DNA of 64,000 nucleotides from Desulfovibrio sp. TomC (lineage in GTDB: Bacteria; Desulfobacterota; Desulfovibrionia; Desulfovibrionales; Desulfovibrionaceae), in assembly GCF_000801335.2 (NCBI RefSeq), contig NZ_JSEH01000001.1, positions 186,001 to 250,000 on the forward strand, written 5' to 3'. Below the pieces are notes generated by a model. The model made no database searches, was not told where the DNA came from, and saw only the letters and a list, made by a program, of their open reading frames with translations. The position numbers and the translations under genes are program-made. How positions within the stretch are numbered: the first letter of the stretch is position 1; every line of letters begins with the position of its first letter. Positions 7,065 through 15,989 of the stretch are shown one piece after another.

Positions 7065-8955
7065 GCAGGCGAACAAGGGCAGCCTTGATGCCGTTTTGGT
7101 CAATGCCGCAAAGCGCCCGCAGGGCATTTTGTCCGCCATGCTCCACAAAGGCGTCGGGCAGGCCCAGCCGGTGTACGGTCAACCCGGAGAGTGCCCCGGC
7201 GTCGGAGAGCAATTCCAGTACGGCCGCGCCAAAGCCCCCCTGAAGCACATTTTCCTCGACCGTCAGCCACAGTGGATAGCGGCCGGCCAGGGCAAGGAGT
7301 TGCGCTTCGGGCAATGGCTTGATGAAACGGGCGTTCAACACCGCCACTTCCCTGCCCGTCTCGGCGGCCAGGGCATCGGCAGCCGCCACGGCCGGCATGA
7401 CCCGGCTGCCGATGGCAACGATCAGGGCATCGCTTCCCTCGCGCACCATCGCACCCTGGCCGAGGGGCAACGGTTCGACGACCTCGGGCACGGGCAGGCC
7501 CACGCCGGCCCCGCGGGGATACCGAATGGCGACCGGACCGTCATGGGCCAGGGCGGTGGCCAGCATGGCCGGCAGTTCGGCTTCGCTGCCCGGGGCCATG
7601 AAAACAAGATTGGGGATGTGACGCAGATAGGAAATATCAAAAGCCCCGTGATGGGTGGCTCCATCCTCGCCTACCAGCCCACCCCGGTCGAGGCACAGGG
7701 TCACGGGCAGATTTTGCAGGCACACGTCATGGACAATCTGGTCGTAGGAGCGCTGCATGAAGGTGGAATAGATGGCAACGACCGGTTTGTAGCCGGCCAT
7801 GGCCAGTCCGGCGGCAAAGGTCACGGCATGCTGCTCACAGATGCCGACGTCCACAAAGCGTTCGGGGAGTTCCGTGGCAAAACGCGACAGCCCCGTGCCC
7901 TCGGGCATGGCGGCCGTGATGGCCATGACCCGGGGGTCGGCCTTGGCCGAAGCGAGCAAGGCCTCGCCAAAAACCTGGGTGTAGCTCGGGGCGCAGACCC
8001 CGACTTTTTCCACCAGCCCGGTTTCCGGCTCAAAGCAGCCCACGCCGTGGAAATAGGTGGGATTGTTCTCGGCCGGCTCGTAGCCGCGTCCTTTCTTGGT
8101 CAGCACATGGACCAGCACCGGTCCCTCAATGTCTTTGACTTCCTTGAAGACCTCAATGAGCCGCTCGGTATTGTGCCCGTCGATGGGACCAAGATAATTG
8201 AACCGAAACGCCTCAAAGAGCATTCCGGGCGTGAAAAAGCTCTTAAACGACTCCTCGCCGCGACGGACATAGCCCATGAGGTCGCCGCCGTAGGGCAAGG
8301 AACTGATCCAGCTTTCCATGTCCTTTTTGAGCCGCTTGACCCAGCGCTGGTTAAGCTTGCGGCTTAAAAAGAGCGAGAGCGCCCCGACGTTTTTGGAGAT
8401 GGACATTTCGTTGTCGTTCAGTACGACAATGAGCCGTCCGCCCCACCCTCCCGCCTGGTTCAGTCCCTCGTAGGCCAGACCGGCGGTCATGGAACCATCG
8501 CCGATAATAGCCACCACGTCGTGGTCCTCACCCTTGCGGTCCCGGGCCATGGCCAGCCCCAAGGCGGCCGAGATGGAGGTGCTGGAGTGGCCGACGCCGA
8601 AGTGATCAAAGGGGCTCTCGGCCGGACGCGGAAAGCCGCTGACCCCGCCCATGGTTCGCAGGGTGTGAAACTGTTCCTGACGGCCGGTCAGAATTTTGTA
8701 GGCATAGGCCTGATGCCCGACGTCCCAGACAAGTTTATCCCTGCCGGGATCGAAGGCGGCAAGCAGGGCCAGCGTCAGTTCCACAACCCCCAGCGACGGG
8801 GCCAGATGGCCGCCGTTCATGGATACCGTGCCGATGATGACCTGCCGGATCTCGTCGGCCAGCACGGTCCTTTCCTCGGCGGAAAGACCGGCCACGTCAT
8901 GCGGATGCTTGATGCGCGTGAGGATGTGAAGGGCCGCGTCGCTCATTGCCGTCAT
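7054..8955 (-). CDS. dxs: 1-deoxy-D-xylulose-5-phosphate synthase
   Basis: A 633-residue thiamine-diphosphate enzyme that condenses pyruvate and glyceraldehyde-3-phosphate in the first step of the MEP isoprenoid pathway. Seen: KLVWDVGHQAYAYKILTG, the ThDP motif beginning GDGSMTAGLAYEGLN, NDNEMSISKNVG, and the transketolase central and C-terminal domains (DVGICEQHAVTFAAGLA, LTVEENVLQGGFG). Length is normal. The ATG at 8955 has AAGGA 8 bases upstream. It sits directly downstream of ispA (38-base gap), so early and middle steps of isoprenoid synthesis are co-expressed. Confidence 0.97.
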   Translation of the reverse strand: MTAMSDAALHILTRIKHPHDVAGLSAEERTVLADEIRQVIIGTVSMNGGHLAPSLGVVELTLALLAAFDPGRDKLVWDVGHQAYAYKILTGRQEQFHTLRTMGGVSGFPRPAESPFDHFGVGHSSTSISAALGLAMARDRKGEDHDVVAIIGDGSMTAGLAYEGLNQAGGWGGRLIVVLNDNEMSISKNVGALSLFLSRKLNQRWVKRLKKDMESWISSLPYGGDLMGYVRRGEESFKSFFTPGMLFEAFRFNYLGPIDGHNTERLIEVFKEVKDIEGPVLVHVLTKKGRGYEPAENNPTYFHGVGCFEPETGLVEKVGVCAPSYTQVFGEALLASAKADPRVMAITAAMPEGTGLSRFATELPERFVDVGICEQHAVTFAAGLAMAGYKPVVAIYSTFMQRSYDQIVHDVCLQNLPVTLCLDRGGLVGEDGATHHGAFDISYLRHIPNLVFMAPGSEAELPAMLATALAHDGPVAIRYPRGAGVGLPVPEVVEPLPLGQGAMVREGSDALIVAIGSRVMPAVAAADALAAETGREVAVLNARFIKPLPEAQLLALAGRYPLWLTVEENVLQGGFGAAVLELLSDAGALSGLTVHRLGLPDAFVEHGGQNALRALCGIDQNGIKAALVRLLAV

Positions 8956-8992
8956 TGCGTTTTTTCCTTGTCCCTGCCGAGGCTTGCAACCG

Positions 8993-9892
8993 TCACTGCA
9001 CCCGGACAACGATGTAGCGGGCCAGATCCCGTAAAAAATCGGCGGCCTCGCCCACATACGGCTCAAGGGCGGCCACGGCGGCGGCTACGCGGTCCTCGGC
9101 CAGCCGGCGGCTTTCGTCAAGACCGATCATGGACGGGTAGGTGTTCTTGCCCTGCTCCCGGTCGCTGCCCACGGGTTTGCCCAGGGTGGCGGCGTCGCCG
9201 ATCTCATCAAGAATATCGTCGACGATCTGAAAGGCCGCGCCAATGGCCTCGCCGTATTCCCGGGTTCGAGCCACACCCTCCTCGCCTGCGCCGGCCAGAA
9301 TCGCCCCGCAGACACAGGAGGCCGTGATGAGCGCACCGGTTTTAAGCGTCTGCATCCGGGCCAGTTCGGCCAGGGTCACGCCCTCTCGGGCGGTGTAGTC
9401 CATGTCCAGGACCTGGCCGCCGACCATGCCGGCTGCCCCGGCGGCCCGGGCCGCTTCGGACAAGGCCGGCAGGACCAGTTCAGCGCCAACGCCCGGCCAG
9501 GCGCGGCCCATGCAACCAAAGGCCTCGGTCAACAAGGCGTCGCCGGCCAGGATAGCCCCGGCTTCGCCGTAAATCTTATGATTGGACGGCCGGCCGCGAC
9601 GCAGATCGTCGTCGTCCATGGCCGGCAGGTCGTCATGAACAAGGGAATAGGTGTGAATAAGCTCGAAGCCGGCGGCAAAAGGCATGACCCTGGCCCGCTT
9701 GGCCTCGAAAAGTTCGGCAAAGGTCAGGCACAGGACCGGCCGCAGGCGCTTGCCGCCGGCCAGCAGGGAATATTCCATGGCGGAAAGCAGATTTTCCGGC
9801 ACGCCGCGTTCCCGCATCCGCACACCGAACCGCTCCCGCAAATAAACCTCGACCTCGGCCGCCAACGCAGCCAACCGTTCCTTCACCGTCAC
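8993..9892 (-). CDS. ispA: Polyprenyl (farnesyl/geranylgeranyl) diphosphate synthase
   Basis: A 299-residue trans-isoprenyl diphosphate synthase. The first Asp-rich motif is HDDLPAMDDDDLRRGRPSNH and the second is FQIVDDILDEIGD, both binding magnesium and the allylic diphosphate. The DDx4D form of the first motif is the bacterial farnesyl diphosphate synthase type. The chain-length residues before the first motif (YSLVHDD) fit C15 to C20 products. Its ATG overlaps the xseB stop by 4 bases; the xseA-xseB-ispA-dxs order is widespread in bacteria. Confidence 0.95.
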   Translation of the reverse strand: MTVKERLAALAAEVEVYLRERFGVRMRERGVPENLLSAMEYSLLAGGKRLRPVLCLTFAELFEAKRARVMPFAAGFELIHTYSLVHDDLPAMDDDDLRRGRPSNHKIYGEAGAILAGDALLTEAFGCMGRAWPGVGAELVLPALSEAARAAGAAGMVGGQVLDMDYTAREGVTLAELARMQTLKTGALITASCVCGAILAGAGEEGVARTREYGEAIGAAFQIVDDILDEIGDAATLGKPVGSDREQGKNTYPSMIGLDESRRLAEDRVAAAVAALEPYVGEAADFLRDLARYIVVRVQ

Positions 9893-10152
9893 AACGCCTC
9901 CCCGACCGGACCGGCAGCGCCGGTCCCCTCGTCGTCTTTCACGTCAAAGGGCCGCAACGTCCCGTCCTCGCCCGCCAGGGCGATTTCCATCCGGGCGGCC
10001 TCCAGCCGCTTGCGGCAGGTCCCCACCAGCCCCATGCCCTCTTTGTACAGGGCCACGCCCTTTTCCAGCGGCACGTCGCCGGCTTCCAGGCGCACGGCTA
10101 TGCGCTCCAAACGCTCCAGGGCCTTTTCAAAGGATTCTTCTTTCACGCTCAA
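9889..10152 (-). CDS. xseB: Exodeoxyribonuclease VII small subunit
   Basis: An 87-residue protein with the XseB helical hairpin: SFEKALERLERIAVRLEAGD, then PLEKGVALYKEGMGLVGTCRKRL. Several XseB subunits bind one XseA to form the single-strand-specific nuclease. The stop of xseA overlaps its start by 4 bases and its own stop overlaps ispA by 4 bases, so all three are translationally coupled. The last 20 residues are acidic and variable. Confidence 0.95.
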   Translation of the reverse strand: MSVKEESFEKALERLERIAVRLEAGDVPLEKGVALYKEGMGLVGTCRKRLEAARMEIALAGEDGTLRPFDVKDDEGTGAAGPVGEAL

Positions 10153-11558
10153 GGCTTTTCTCCAGCATCCGGCCGGTTTTCCGACACAACGGCCCGGACG
10201 CGGCCTTCATACACCATGATGTCGAGCTTGTCGCCGGGGCGCACATCGGCTTCCCGGCGCAGAAATTTCCCGGTGCGGGCAACTGTCGTCAGGCTGTAGC
10301 CCCGGGCCAGCGGTCCGGTCGGGTCCAGGCCGGCCAGATGCGCCTGGGCCAACTCCAGTCGCCGCTCACGGTCGGCCAGATACATCCTGGCTGCCGTCGT
10401 CAGTCGTTCCAGACGTCGGTCCAGGGTTTGCTCCCGGACATCCAGGCTCTGGGCGTCAAAACGTCGGGACACCCGGGCCTCCAGATCGTCCAAGCGCCGG
10501 GCAATGGCGTCCAGGTAGCCAGTCCCGGCCCGGGCCAGCCGCCCGGTTGCGCCGGCAAAGGCCTCGTCCAGCCGGGCCAGCCGCCGCGCCGGCGACAACC
10601 AGGACAGTCCCCGGGCCAAAACAGCCAGCTCCCGCTCCCGGGTCGCCAGGAGTTGCGAAGCCAGCCGGCGAAGGGCCATTTCGGCGTCATCCAGGCGCTG
10701 GGCCAACTGCTCGCGCTCAGGCCACAAGAGCTGGGCAGCATGGGAGGGCGTGGCCGCACGGACATCGGCCACCATGTCGGCGATGGTCACGTCCACTTCA
10801 TGGCCGACACCGGTCAGGACCGGCACGGGCGAGGCAAAGATGGCCCGAGCCACGTCCAACGTGTTAAAAGCCCACAAGTCTTCCAACGAACCGCCGCCGC
10901 GGATGAGCACCAACACCTCGGCCCAGTCGTCGGCCACAGCCCGCAGCATGGCCCGCACGATGCCGGCCGGGGCGGCGTCTCCCTGCACCAAGGTTGGATA
11001 GACCCGGACCTGCGCCCCATGCCCGCGCTCGCGGCCGATACGGATAAAATCACGCACCGCAGCCCCGGCCGGGGCCGTTATGACCGCCACCCGGCCAGGA
11101 TGCGGCGGCAGCGGCCGCTTCCTGGCCGTCTCAAAATAGCCCTTGGCCGCCAGATCCTTTTTGAGCGCCTCAAATTCCAGCCACAACCGGCCAGCCCCGA
11201 CCTCCTGCACCACCTCGGCCACCAGCTGGTAGACGCCGCGCTGGGCATAGACCGTGAGCCGCCCGGCTACCATGATCTCCATGCCGTCGCTGAGCAGTTC
11301 CGCCAACGGCCGGTCCAGGACTTCGCCGGTCAGCGGATCATAGCGCTCCCCGCCCGCCGATACCCGGCCGGCCTGGGCGCCGCGAAACCAGACCACGGCC
11401 AACGAGGCCTCGGCGTCGCGCAAGGAAAAATAAAAATGCCCGGACCCCGGACGCGACAAATTCACCACCTGCCCGCGCACCCAGACAAAGGGGAACTCCG
11501 ACTCGACCACGTCCTTCAAGGACCGCGTCAGCTCACCGACTTCAAACACATGGGGCAT
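10149..11558 (-). CDS. xseA: Exodeoxyribonuclease VII large subunit
   Basis: A 469-residue protein with the XseA order: N-terminal OB fold (FPFVWVRGQVVNLSRPGSGH), then the nuclease domain with VAVITAPAGAAVRDFI, LIRGGGSLEDLWAFN and TGVGHEVDVTIADMVADVRA, a long coiled coil, and a C-terminal segment GYSLTTVARTGKFLR. The start at 11558 (MPHVFEVGEL) matches the family N-terminus; the frame upstream of it runs through a non-coding hairpin. It is the first gene of the xseA-xseB-ispA-dxs run. Confidence 0.95.
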   Translation of the reverse strand: MPHVFEVGELTRSLKDVVESEFPFVWVRGQVVNLSRPGSGHFYFSLRDAEASLAVVWFRGAQAGRVSAGGERYDPLTGEVLDRPLAELLSDGMEIMVAGRLTVYAQRGVYQLVAEVVQEVGAGRLWLEFEALKKDLAAKGYFETARKRPLPPHPGRVAVITAPAGAAVRDFIRIGRERGHGAQVRVYPTLVQGDAAPAGIVRAMLRAVADDWAEVLVLIRGGGSLEDLWAFNTLDVARAIFASPVPVLTGVGHEVDVTIADMVADVRAATPSHAAQLLWPEREQLAQRLDDAEMALRRLASQLLATRERELAVLARGLSWLSPARRLARLDEAFAGATGRLARAGTGYLDAIARRLDDLEARVSRRFDAQSLDVREQTLDRRLERLTTAARMYLADRERRLELAQAHLAGLDPTGPLARGYSLTTVARTGKFLRREADVRPGDKLDIMVYEGRVRAVVSENRPDAGEKP

Positions 11559-11587
11559 TAATTGTGTCCGTGAGACTGGGAGACGAA

Positions 11588-11634
11588 CCGGGGGAGGGAA
11601 CCTTTTTTTTGGAAAAAAGGGTTCCCTCCCCCGG
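11588..11634. repeat. Long GC/AT-layered hairpin upstream of xseA
   Basis: A perfect 15-bp stem, CCGGGGGAGGGAACC (11588-11602) with 11620-11634, encloses an inner T-run/A-run pairing that extends it by about six pairs. It lies 30 bases upstream of the xseA start. The layout (GC stem outside, T/A stem inside) is that of a two-way terminator; it also resembles an interspersed element type I associate with Desulfovibrio genomes. It could separate proS from xseA or sit in the xseA leader. Confidence 0.6.
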
Positions 11635-11952
11635 ACCCCCACCCTCCCCAAAAACTTTTCAAGGGGTTACAGGGGAATGGCCGGCCATTTGCGCCACTGC
11701 GTTAAGCCAGCAAAAGGTCAGTAAATCCTATCAATCGAAAGCACTTTGCAAAAGGGACCAGAGCCGCACAACACACCCTCCAGACAACCCTCGCGACACG
11801 AGCATTCGCTTCACTGCCGTGGCCCCACACATCTTCTCAGGTCTTCAGGGTCTGTATTCCCTAACCTGTCGTCATCACTCGCACAACCGTGCCCCCTGTC
11901 TGGTCGCTCTTGCGCGAACCTGTCGGCCCCGCTTCGGGACCGAGGGCAACTT

Positions 11953-12022
11953 GGGGTACGCCGTTGGGGCCGGTGCGACCGGCGCGCCAGCGACGGTCGT
12001 ATCGGCCCCAACGGCGCACCCC
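11953..12022. repeat. Imperfect inverted repeat with 29-base arms
   Basis: Left arm 11953-11981 and right arm 11994-12022 pair with three mismatches (core CGCCGTTGGGGCCG present in both) around a 12-base loop. No coding sequence is visible between or beside the arms. It may be an RNA hairpin, a nested remnant of a miniature mobile element, or a protein-binding cruciform. Confidence 0.65.
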
Positions 12023-12114
12023 ATTCTCGGCAGTCACCCGCCGCAGCACATCCTCCCGACCCGCTTCCCGCACTCCCGCCGCCCCATCCGGGGGTCCGGG
12101 GGGATGATCCCCCC

Positions 12115-12182
12115 GGCAGGTCCAGGACAGCGTCCTGGCAGGGTCCGGGACAGCGTCCCGGCAGGGTCCGGGACAGCGTCCC
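12115..12182. repeat. Three tandem 22-23-base repeats, each with an internal hairpin
   Basis: Units at 12115-12136, 12137-12159 and 12160-12182; units 2 and 3 are identical and unit 1 differs by three substitutions and one base deletion. Each unit contains GGGACAGCGTCCC or its variant, which can fold into a 5-bp hairpin, and unit 1 keeps pairing through compensatory changes (AGGACAGCGTCCT). The array begins 17 bases after the proS stop on the minus strand. Confidence 0.75.
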
Positions 12183-12198
12183 AGTCTTCTCCTCCCCC

Positions 12199-13926
12199 CT
12201 ACTCCAGTCCCCAGCCCTGATGGACGCCGGCACGCCAGGTGGCGAAGGCCTCGAAGAAACCTTCCAGCGAGAGTTCGCCCTTCTCATTGGTGCGGCGGTC
12301 CTTGGTTTCAACGATGCCGCGGGCCAGGCCTTTGCCGCCGAGCGTCAACTGGATGGGGAAGCCGATCAGGTCAGCGTCCTTGAATTTGACGCCGGGGCGT
12401 TCGTCGCGGTCGTCAAGGAGCACCTGGATACCGGCAGTGGTGAGCTGGTTGTAGATTTCATCGGCTTTGGCGTTGGCCGTGTCGTCCTTGGGGCTGAGAT
12501 TGATCAGCGCCACTTCGAAGGGGGCGATGGGTGGCGGGAAGACAATGCCGGAGGCGTCGTTGTTCTGTTCGATGCAGGAAGCCACGATGCGCGACACGCC
12601 GATGCCGTAACAGCCCATGATCATGAACTGTTCCTTGCCGGCTTCGTCCAGGAAGGTGGCGTTTAGCGCCTGGGAATACTTAAGGCCCAGCTTGAAGACG
12701 TGGCCGACTTCGATGCCTTTGGTGAAGGTCAGCATCGCGCCGCATTTGGGGCAGGGATCGCCCGGGGCGACTTCGCGCAGATCGGCAAAGGAAACAATGG
12801 TCGCGTCACGACCGAGGTCCACGTGGAGCAAGTGGGCGTCGGCGGCGTTGGCCCCGACGATCCAGTCCGAGGCCAGGGAAAGTTCGCGGTCGGCGTAGAT
12901 GGGAAGCGAAAGCCCCACCGGCCCGGCGAACCCGACTGGGGCGTTGGTGGCCTTGACGACCTCTTCCGGGGTGGCCAGCCGGATGTCTTCCTTGGCACCT
13001 ATCAGGTTTTTGAACTTGATCTCGTTGAGTTCGCGGTCGCCGCGCACCAAAGCGGCCACGGGCTTGCCGTCGGCGATATAGAGCAGCGTCTTGACCACGG
13101 CTGCGGGGGCGGCCTTGAGGAAGGCGGCCACTTCCTCAACGGTATGGCTGCCCGGGGTGGCGACTTTCTCGGCCGGCGGGCAGGCCGGGACAGCGCCGGC
13201 AGGCGGACAAACGGCCTCGGCCTTTTCGAGGTTGGCCCCGTAGTCGCAGTCCGGGCAGGCCACGATGGTGTCCTCGCCGGTGGCGGCCAGGACCATGAAC
13301 TCGTGGGAGAACGAGCCGCCAATGGCCCCGGAATCGGCGGACACAGCCCGGAACTTGAGGCCCAGGCGGGTGAAGATGCGGGCATAGGCCTCATACATGG
13401 CCCAATAGCTGGCATCGGCCCCGGCCTCGTCCTTATCGAAGGAATAGGCGTCCTTCATGACGAATTCCCGGCCGCGCATAAGGCCAAAGCGGGGACGGAT
13501 CTCGTCGCGGAACTTGGTCTGAATCTGGTAGAGATTGACCGGCAACTGGCGGTAGGAACGGATTTCGTGGCGCACCAAATCGGTAACCACTTCCTCGTGG
13601 GTGGGTCCGAGGCAGGACTCTCGGTCGTGGCGGTCGACGAAGCGCAGCAGTTCGCGGCCGTAGAAATCCCAGCGGCCGGATTCCTTCCACAGGTCGGCGG
13701 GCTGCACGGCCGGCATGAGGATTTCCAGCGCCCCGGCCCGATCCATCTCCTCGCGCACAATGTTGGCGACGTTGTTGAGCGCCCGAAGCCCCAGGGGCAA
13801 ATAGGTGTAAATGCCAGCGGTTAGTTTGCGGATCATGCCGGCGCGCAGCAGGAGCTGGTGGCTTATGACTTCGGCCTCGGCCGGGGTTTCCTTGAGGGTG
13901 GGGGCGTAGTAGCGGCTCAGTCGCAT
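12199..13926 (-). CDS. proS: Prolyl-tRNA synthetase (bacterial, with editing domain)
   Basis: A 575-residue class II aminoacyl-tRNA synthetase. N-terminal [15 protein letters not shown] and motif 1 region [20 protein letters not shown], motif 2 [20 protein letters not shown], and motif 3 [18 protein letters not shown] are all present. Residues about 225-380 form the YbaK-like editing insertion ([20 protein letters not shown]) that removes mischarged alanine. The C-terminal anticodon-binding domain follows. AAGGAATC precedes the ATG; the first 10 bases overlap the end of ispG, so the two are coupled. Confidence 0.97.
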   Translation of the reverse strand: MRLSRYYAPTLKETPAEAEVISHQLLLRAGMIRKLTAGIYTYLPLGLRALNNVANIVREEMDRAGALEILMPAVQPADLWKESGRWDFYGRELLRFVDRHDRESCLGPTHEEVVTDLVRHEIRSYRQLPVNLYQIQTKFRDEIRPRFGLMRGREFVMKDAYSFDKDEAGADASYWAMYEAYARIFTRLGLKFRAVSADSGAIGGSFSHEFMVLAATGEDTIVACPDCDYGANLEKAEAVCPPAGAVPACPPAEKVATPGSHTVEEVAAFLKAAPAAVVKTLLYIADGKPVAALVRGDRELNEIKFKNLIGAKEDIRLATPEEVVKATNAPVGFAGPVGLSLPIYADRELSLASDWIVGANAADAHLLHVDLGRDATIVSFADLREVAPGDPCPKCGAMLTFTKGIEVGHVFKLGLKYSQALNATFLDEAGKEQFMIMGCYGIGVSRIVASCIEQNNDASGIVFPPPIAPFEVALINLSPKDDTANAKADEIYNQLTTAGIQVLLDDRDERPGVKFKDADLIGFPIQLTLGGKGLARGIVETKDRRTNEKGELSLEGFFEAFATWRAGVHQGWGLE

Positions 13927-15020
13927 GCGGATTCCTTTTTTTCGGTAATAAAGCGTTCCAGTTCGTCCATAAAGGCCGGGATGAGGTTGGCGGCCCCGCG
14001 CACTTTGCCAAGCACCTCGCCCTTGCGGAAGATGATGCCGCAGTCGCGCCCGCCGGCAATGCCGATGTCGGCCTCCCGGGCCTCACCCGGGCCGTTGACC
14101 ACGCAGCCCATGACGGCCACGGTAAAAATTTCAGGGACGCCGCGAAGGCGTTCTTCCACGGCCTCGGCCAGCCCGACCAGATCGATTTCCGTGCGCCCGC
14201 AGGTGGGGCACGAGATGATCTCCGGCCCACGGGCGCGCAACTCCAAGGAACGCAAAATCTCGTAGGCCACGCCGATTTCGGTCACCGGATCGCCGGTCAA
14301 AGACACCCGCAGCGTGTCTCCCAGGCCTTCGGCCAGGAGGATACCGAGGCCTACGGCGGATTTGACGGCCCCGCGCATGGGCGTTCCAGCCTCGGTGACG
14401 CCGATGTGCAGCGGATAATCGACCGTTGCGCCAAGCAGGCGGTAGGCGGCGATGGTGCGCAGCACGGACGAGGATTTAAGCGAGACCTTGATGTCGTAAA
14501 AGCCCCGGGCTTCGAGGAAGGCGATGTGTTCAAGCGCGCTTTCGACCATGGCCTCGGGGGTGGGGCCGCCGTGTTTCTTGAGCAGTTCCTTGGCCACGGA
14601 CCCGGAATTGACGCCGATGCGGATGGGGGCCTTGTGCGCCTTGGCCGCGTCCACCACGACGTCCACAGCGGCTTCGGAGCCGATGTTGCCGGGATTGATG
14701 CGCAAGGCGTCAACGCCGGCCTCCAGGGCGGCCACGGCCAGGCGGTGGTCGAAATGGATGTCGGCGATAAGCGGCGCCGCAGCGCCGGCCCGAATGGCGA
14801 CCAGGGCCTTGGCCGCGGTCTCGTCGAGCACGGCCAGACGTACGATCTCGCAGCCGGCCTCGGTCAGGGCCGCAATTTGCTCCAGGGTGGCGTCCACATC
14901 CCGGGTGTCGGTGTTGGTCATGCTTTGGACGCGCACGGGATTGTCGCCGCCGATGCCGACGGAACCGACTTGCACCGTCCGGGTCGGGCGTCTTGGAGCG
15001 AGAGGCGATGTTTTTTGCAT
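13917..15020 (-). CDS. ispG: 4-hydroxy-3-methylbut-2-enyl diphosphate synthase (flavodoxin-type)
   Basis: A 367-residue iron-sulfur enzyme of the MEP pathway, reducing MEcPP to HMBPP. The N-terminus [20 protein letters not shown] is the family signature; the TIM barrel follows, and the C-terminal [4Fe-4S] domain has [13 protein letters not shown] and [18 protein letters not shown]. The short form without an insertion domain is the normal bacterial type. It overlaps proS by 10 bases. With dxs and ispA 5-6 kb away, this window holds several isoprenoid steps. Confidence 0.96.
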   Translation of the reverse strand: MQKTSPLAPRRPTRTVQVGSVGIGGDNPVRVQSMTNTDTRDVDATLEQIAALTEAGCEIVRLAVLDETAAKALVAIRAGAAAPLIADIHFDHRLAVAALEAGVDALRINPGNIGSEAAVDVVVDAAKAHKAPIRIGVNSGSVAKELLKKHGGPTPEAMVESALEHIAFLEARGFYDIKVSLKSSSVLRTIAAYRLLGATVDYPLHIGVTEAGTPMRGAVKSAVGLGILLAEGLGDTLRVSLTGDPVTEIGVAYEILRSLELRARGPEIISCPTCGRTEIDLVGLAEAVEERLRGVPEIFTVAVMGCVVNGPGEAREADIGIAGGRDCGIIFRKGEVLGKVRGAANLIPAFMDELERFITEKKESACD

Positions 15021-15091
15021 GGGAAACGTGGGTTAGGTATTGTTGAACCGCAGCGGACGCCAGGGAAAACGCCTCCGGCCAACCGAGATGA

Positions 15092-15403
15092 CTAGCCGCC
15101 CTGCCCGACGCCGGTGATGGCCAGACGCACCTCGTCGCCGCTTTTTTGGGCAACCGTGCCGTCGACACGGCAATCAGCGTCTTTTTTGCCCAGGGCGAAA
15201 AGCTTTTCAATGATGTCCTTGGCCGTGGCGTCGTCGCAAATCAGGTAGTGCTTCTTGTCCTTGGTTTCAAAGGACAGACAAATGGTTTCTTTCTGGGGAT
15301 ATTGCATAACGCCCGTCACCCTGCCGGTGAGGGACACGGTTTCAGCGGCCAATCCAGTCGCTGCGGTCAGAATCAGGACGACAGCCAGTATCCATACGCG
15401 CAT
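15092..15403 (-). CDS. Small exported protein, unknown function
   Basis: A 103-residue protein. AAGGAGG lies 8-9 bases before the ATG at 15403, fixing that start over the TTG one codon earlier. Residues 1-20 (MRVWILAVVLILTAATGLAA) are a clear Sec signal peptide. The mature part is about 80 residues with two cysteines (ICLSFE, YLICDD) that could form a disulfide and a third in ADCRVDG, and reads as a small beta/OB-like domain (VSLTGRVTGVM ... VRLAITGV). It lies 71 bases upstream of ispG on the same strand. No family recognised. Confidence 0.65.
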   Translation of the reverse strand: MRVWILAVVLILTAATGLAAETVSLTGRVTGVMQYPQKETICLSFETKDKKHYLICDDATAKDIIEKLFALGKKDADCRVDGTVAQKSGDEVRLAITGVGQGG

Positions 15404-15442
15404 CAATACAAACCTCCTTGACGCGACAGCGGCAACGCAGGG

Positions 15443-15757
15443 TCAGCGGGAAAGAGCATCATCATCGGCCGGGTCGGTCCGACCGGAGCCGGTGAGCAGC
15501 CACAGGAGCAGGCATACGGCTGCAACCCAATACAGCACATCCCGGCCAAGAAGCCAGCTGGCGGCATTGCGCAATCCTGGCGGCTCCAGGGTGAAAACCC
15601 GGCGCACCACGATATCGGGCACAAAATCCCCAAGCGGCCACTCCAGCCACAGCCCCTCCCGCCAAGCGACAAACAGCCGCATGGCCAGCAAGCCATACAG
15701 GGCCGCCAGACTTACCCACAGGCAGCCCCGGCCAAAGGTGTCGCCAGGAATTTTCAT
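15443..15757 (-). CDS. Small inner-membrane protein, unknown function
   Basis: A 104-residue protein with two predicted membrane helices, one near the N-terminus (CLWVSLAALYGLLAMRLFVA) and one near the C-terminus (VLYWVAAVCLLLWLL), joined by a roughly 45-residue loop rich in aromatic and charged residues. A GAGG ribosome site precedes the ATG. It is 39 bases upstream of the small exported protein gene, which suggests the two form a unit leading into ispG and proS. No family recognised. Confidence 0.55.
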   Translation of the reverse strand: MKIPGDTFGRGCLWVSLAALYGLLAMRLFVAWREGLWLEWPLGDFVPDIVVRRVFTLEPPGLRNAASWLLGRDVLYWVAAVCLLLWLLTGSGRTDPADDDALSR

Positions 15758-15989
15758 GCCGCCTCAACCTTGTGCGCCGTATCCGGGTGGCGGCACTATA
15801 CGGATGGCGCGCCTGCCTGTAAACGGCTGTGCTGCAATGGCGGCATGTGGCCGCCCCTTTGCTGCAATGCACCATGGGACAGGCAACAAGGCTGGAGTGG
15901 GCATGTGGGCATGGCGCGCCGGACAAATTTAAAGGAATTGCCCCAGACTATTGCATGAAGTGCAGCCAAAAGGAAGGGCGGACGCCCCG

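Larger units (their letters stand above)
11559..12198. other. 640-base non-coding gap between proS and xseA
   Basis: No credible gene is seen on either strand: open frames here are Pro/Arg-rich, have no ribosome site and match nothing. The gap instead holds a layered hairpin (11588-11634), a 29-bp-arm inverted repeat (11953-12022), a palindrome CCGGGGGGATGATCCCCCC plus GG (12096-12116) and three tandem 22-23-base units (12115-12182). The AT-richer part around 11690-11800 could hold the xseA promoter but no strong -35/-10 pair stands out. Confidence 0.6.

Noticed and set aside
12115-12182. CRISPR array
   Set aside because: Units are directly abutting without spacers, so this is a simple tandem repeat.
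11564-12220. Open frames across the proS-xseA gap
   Set aside because: They run through hairpins and tandem repeats and have no protein-like pattern.
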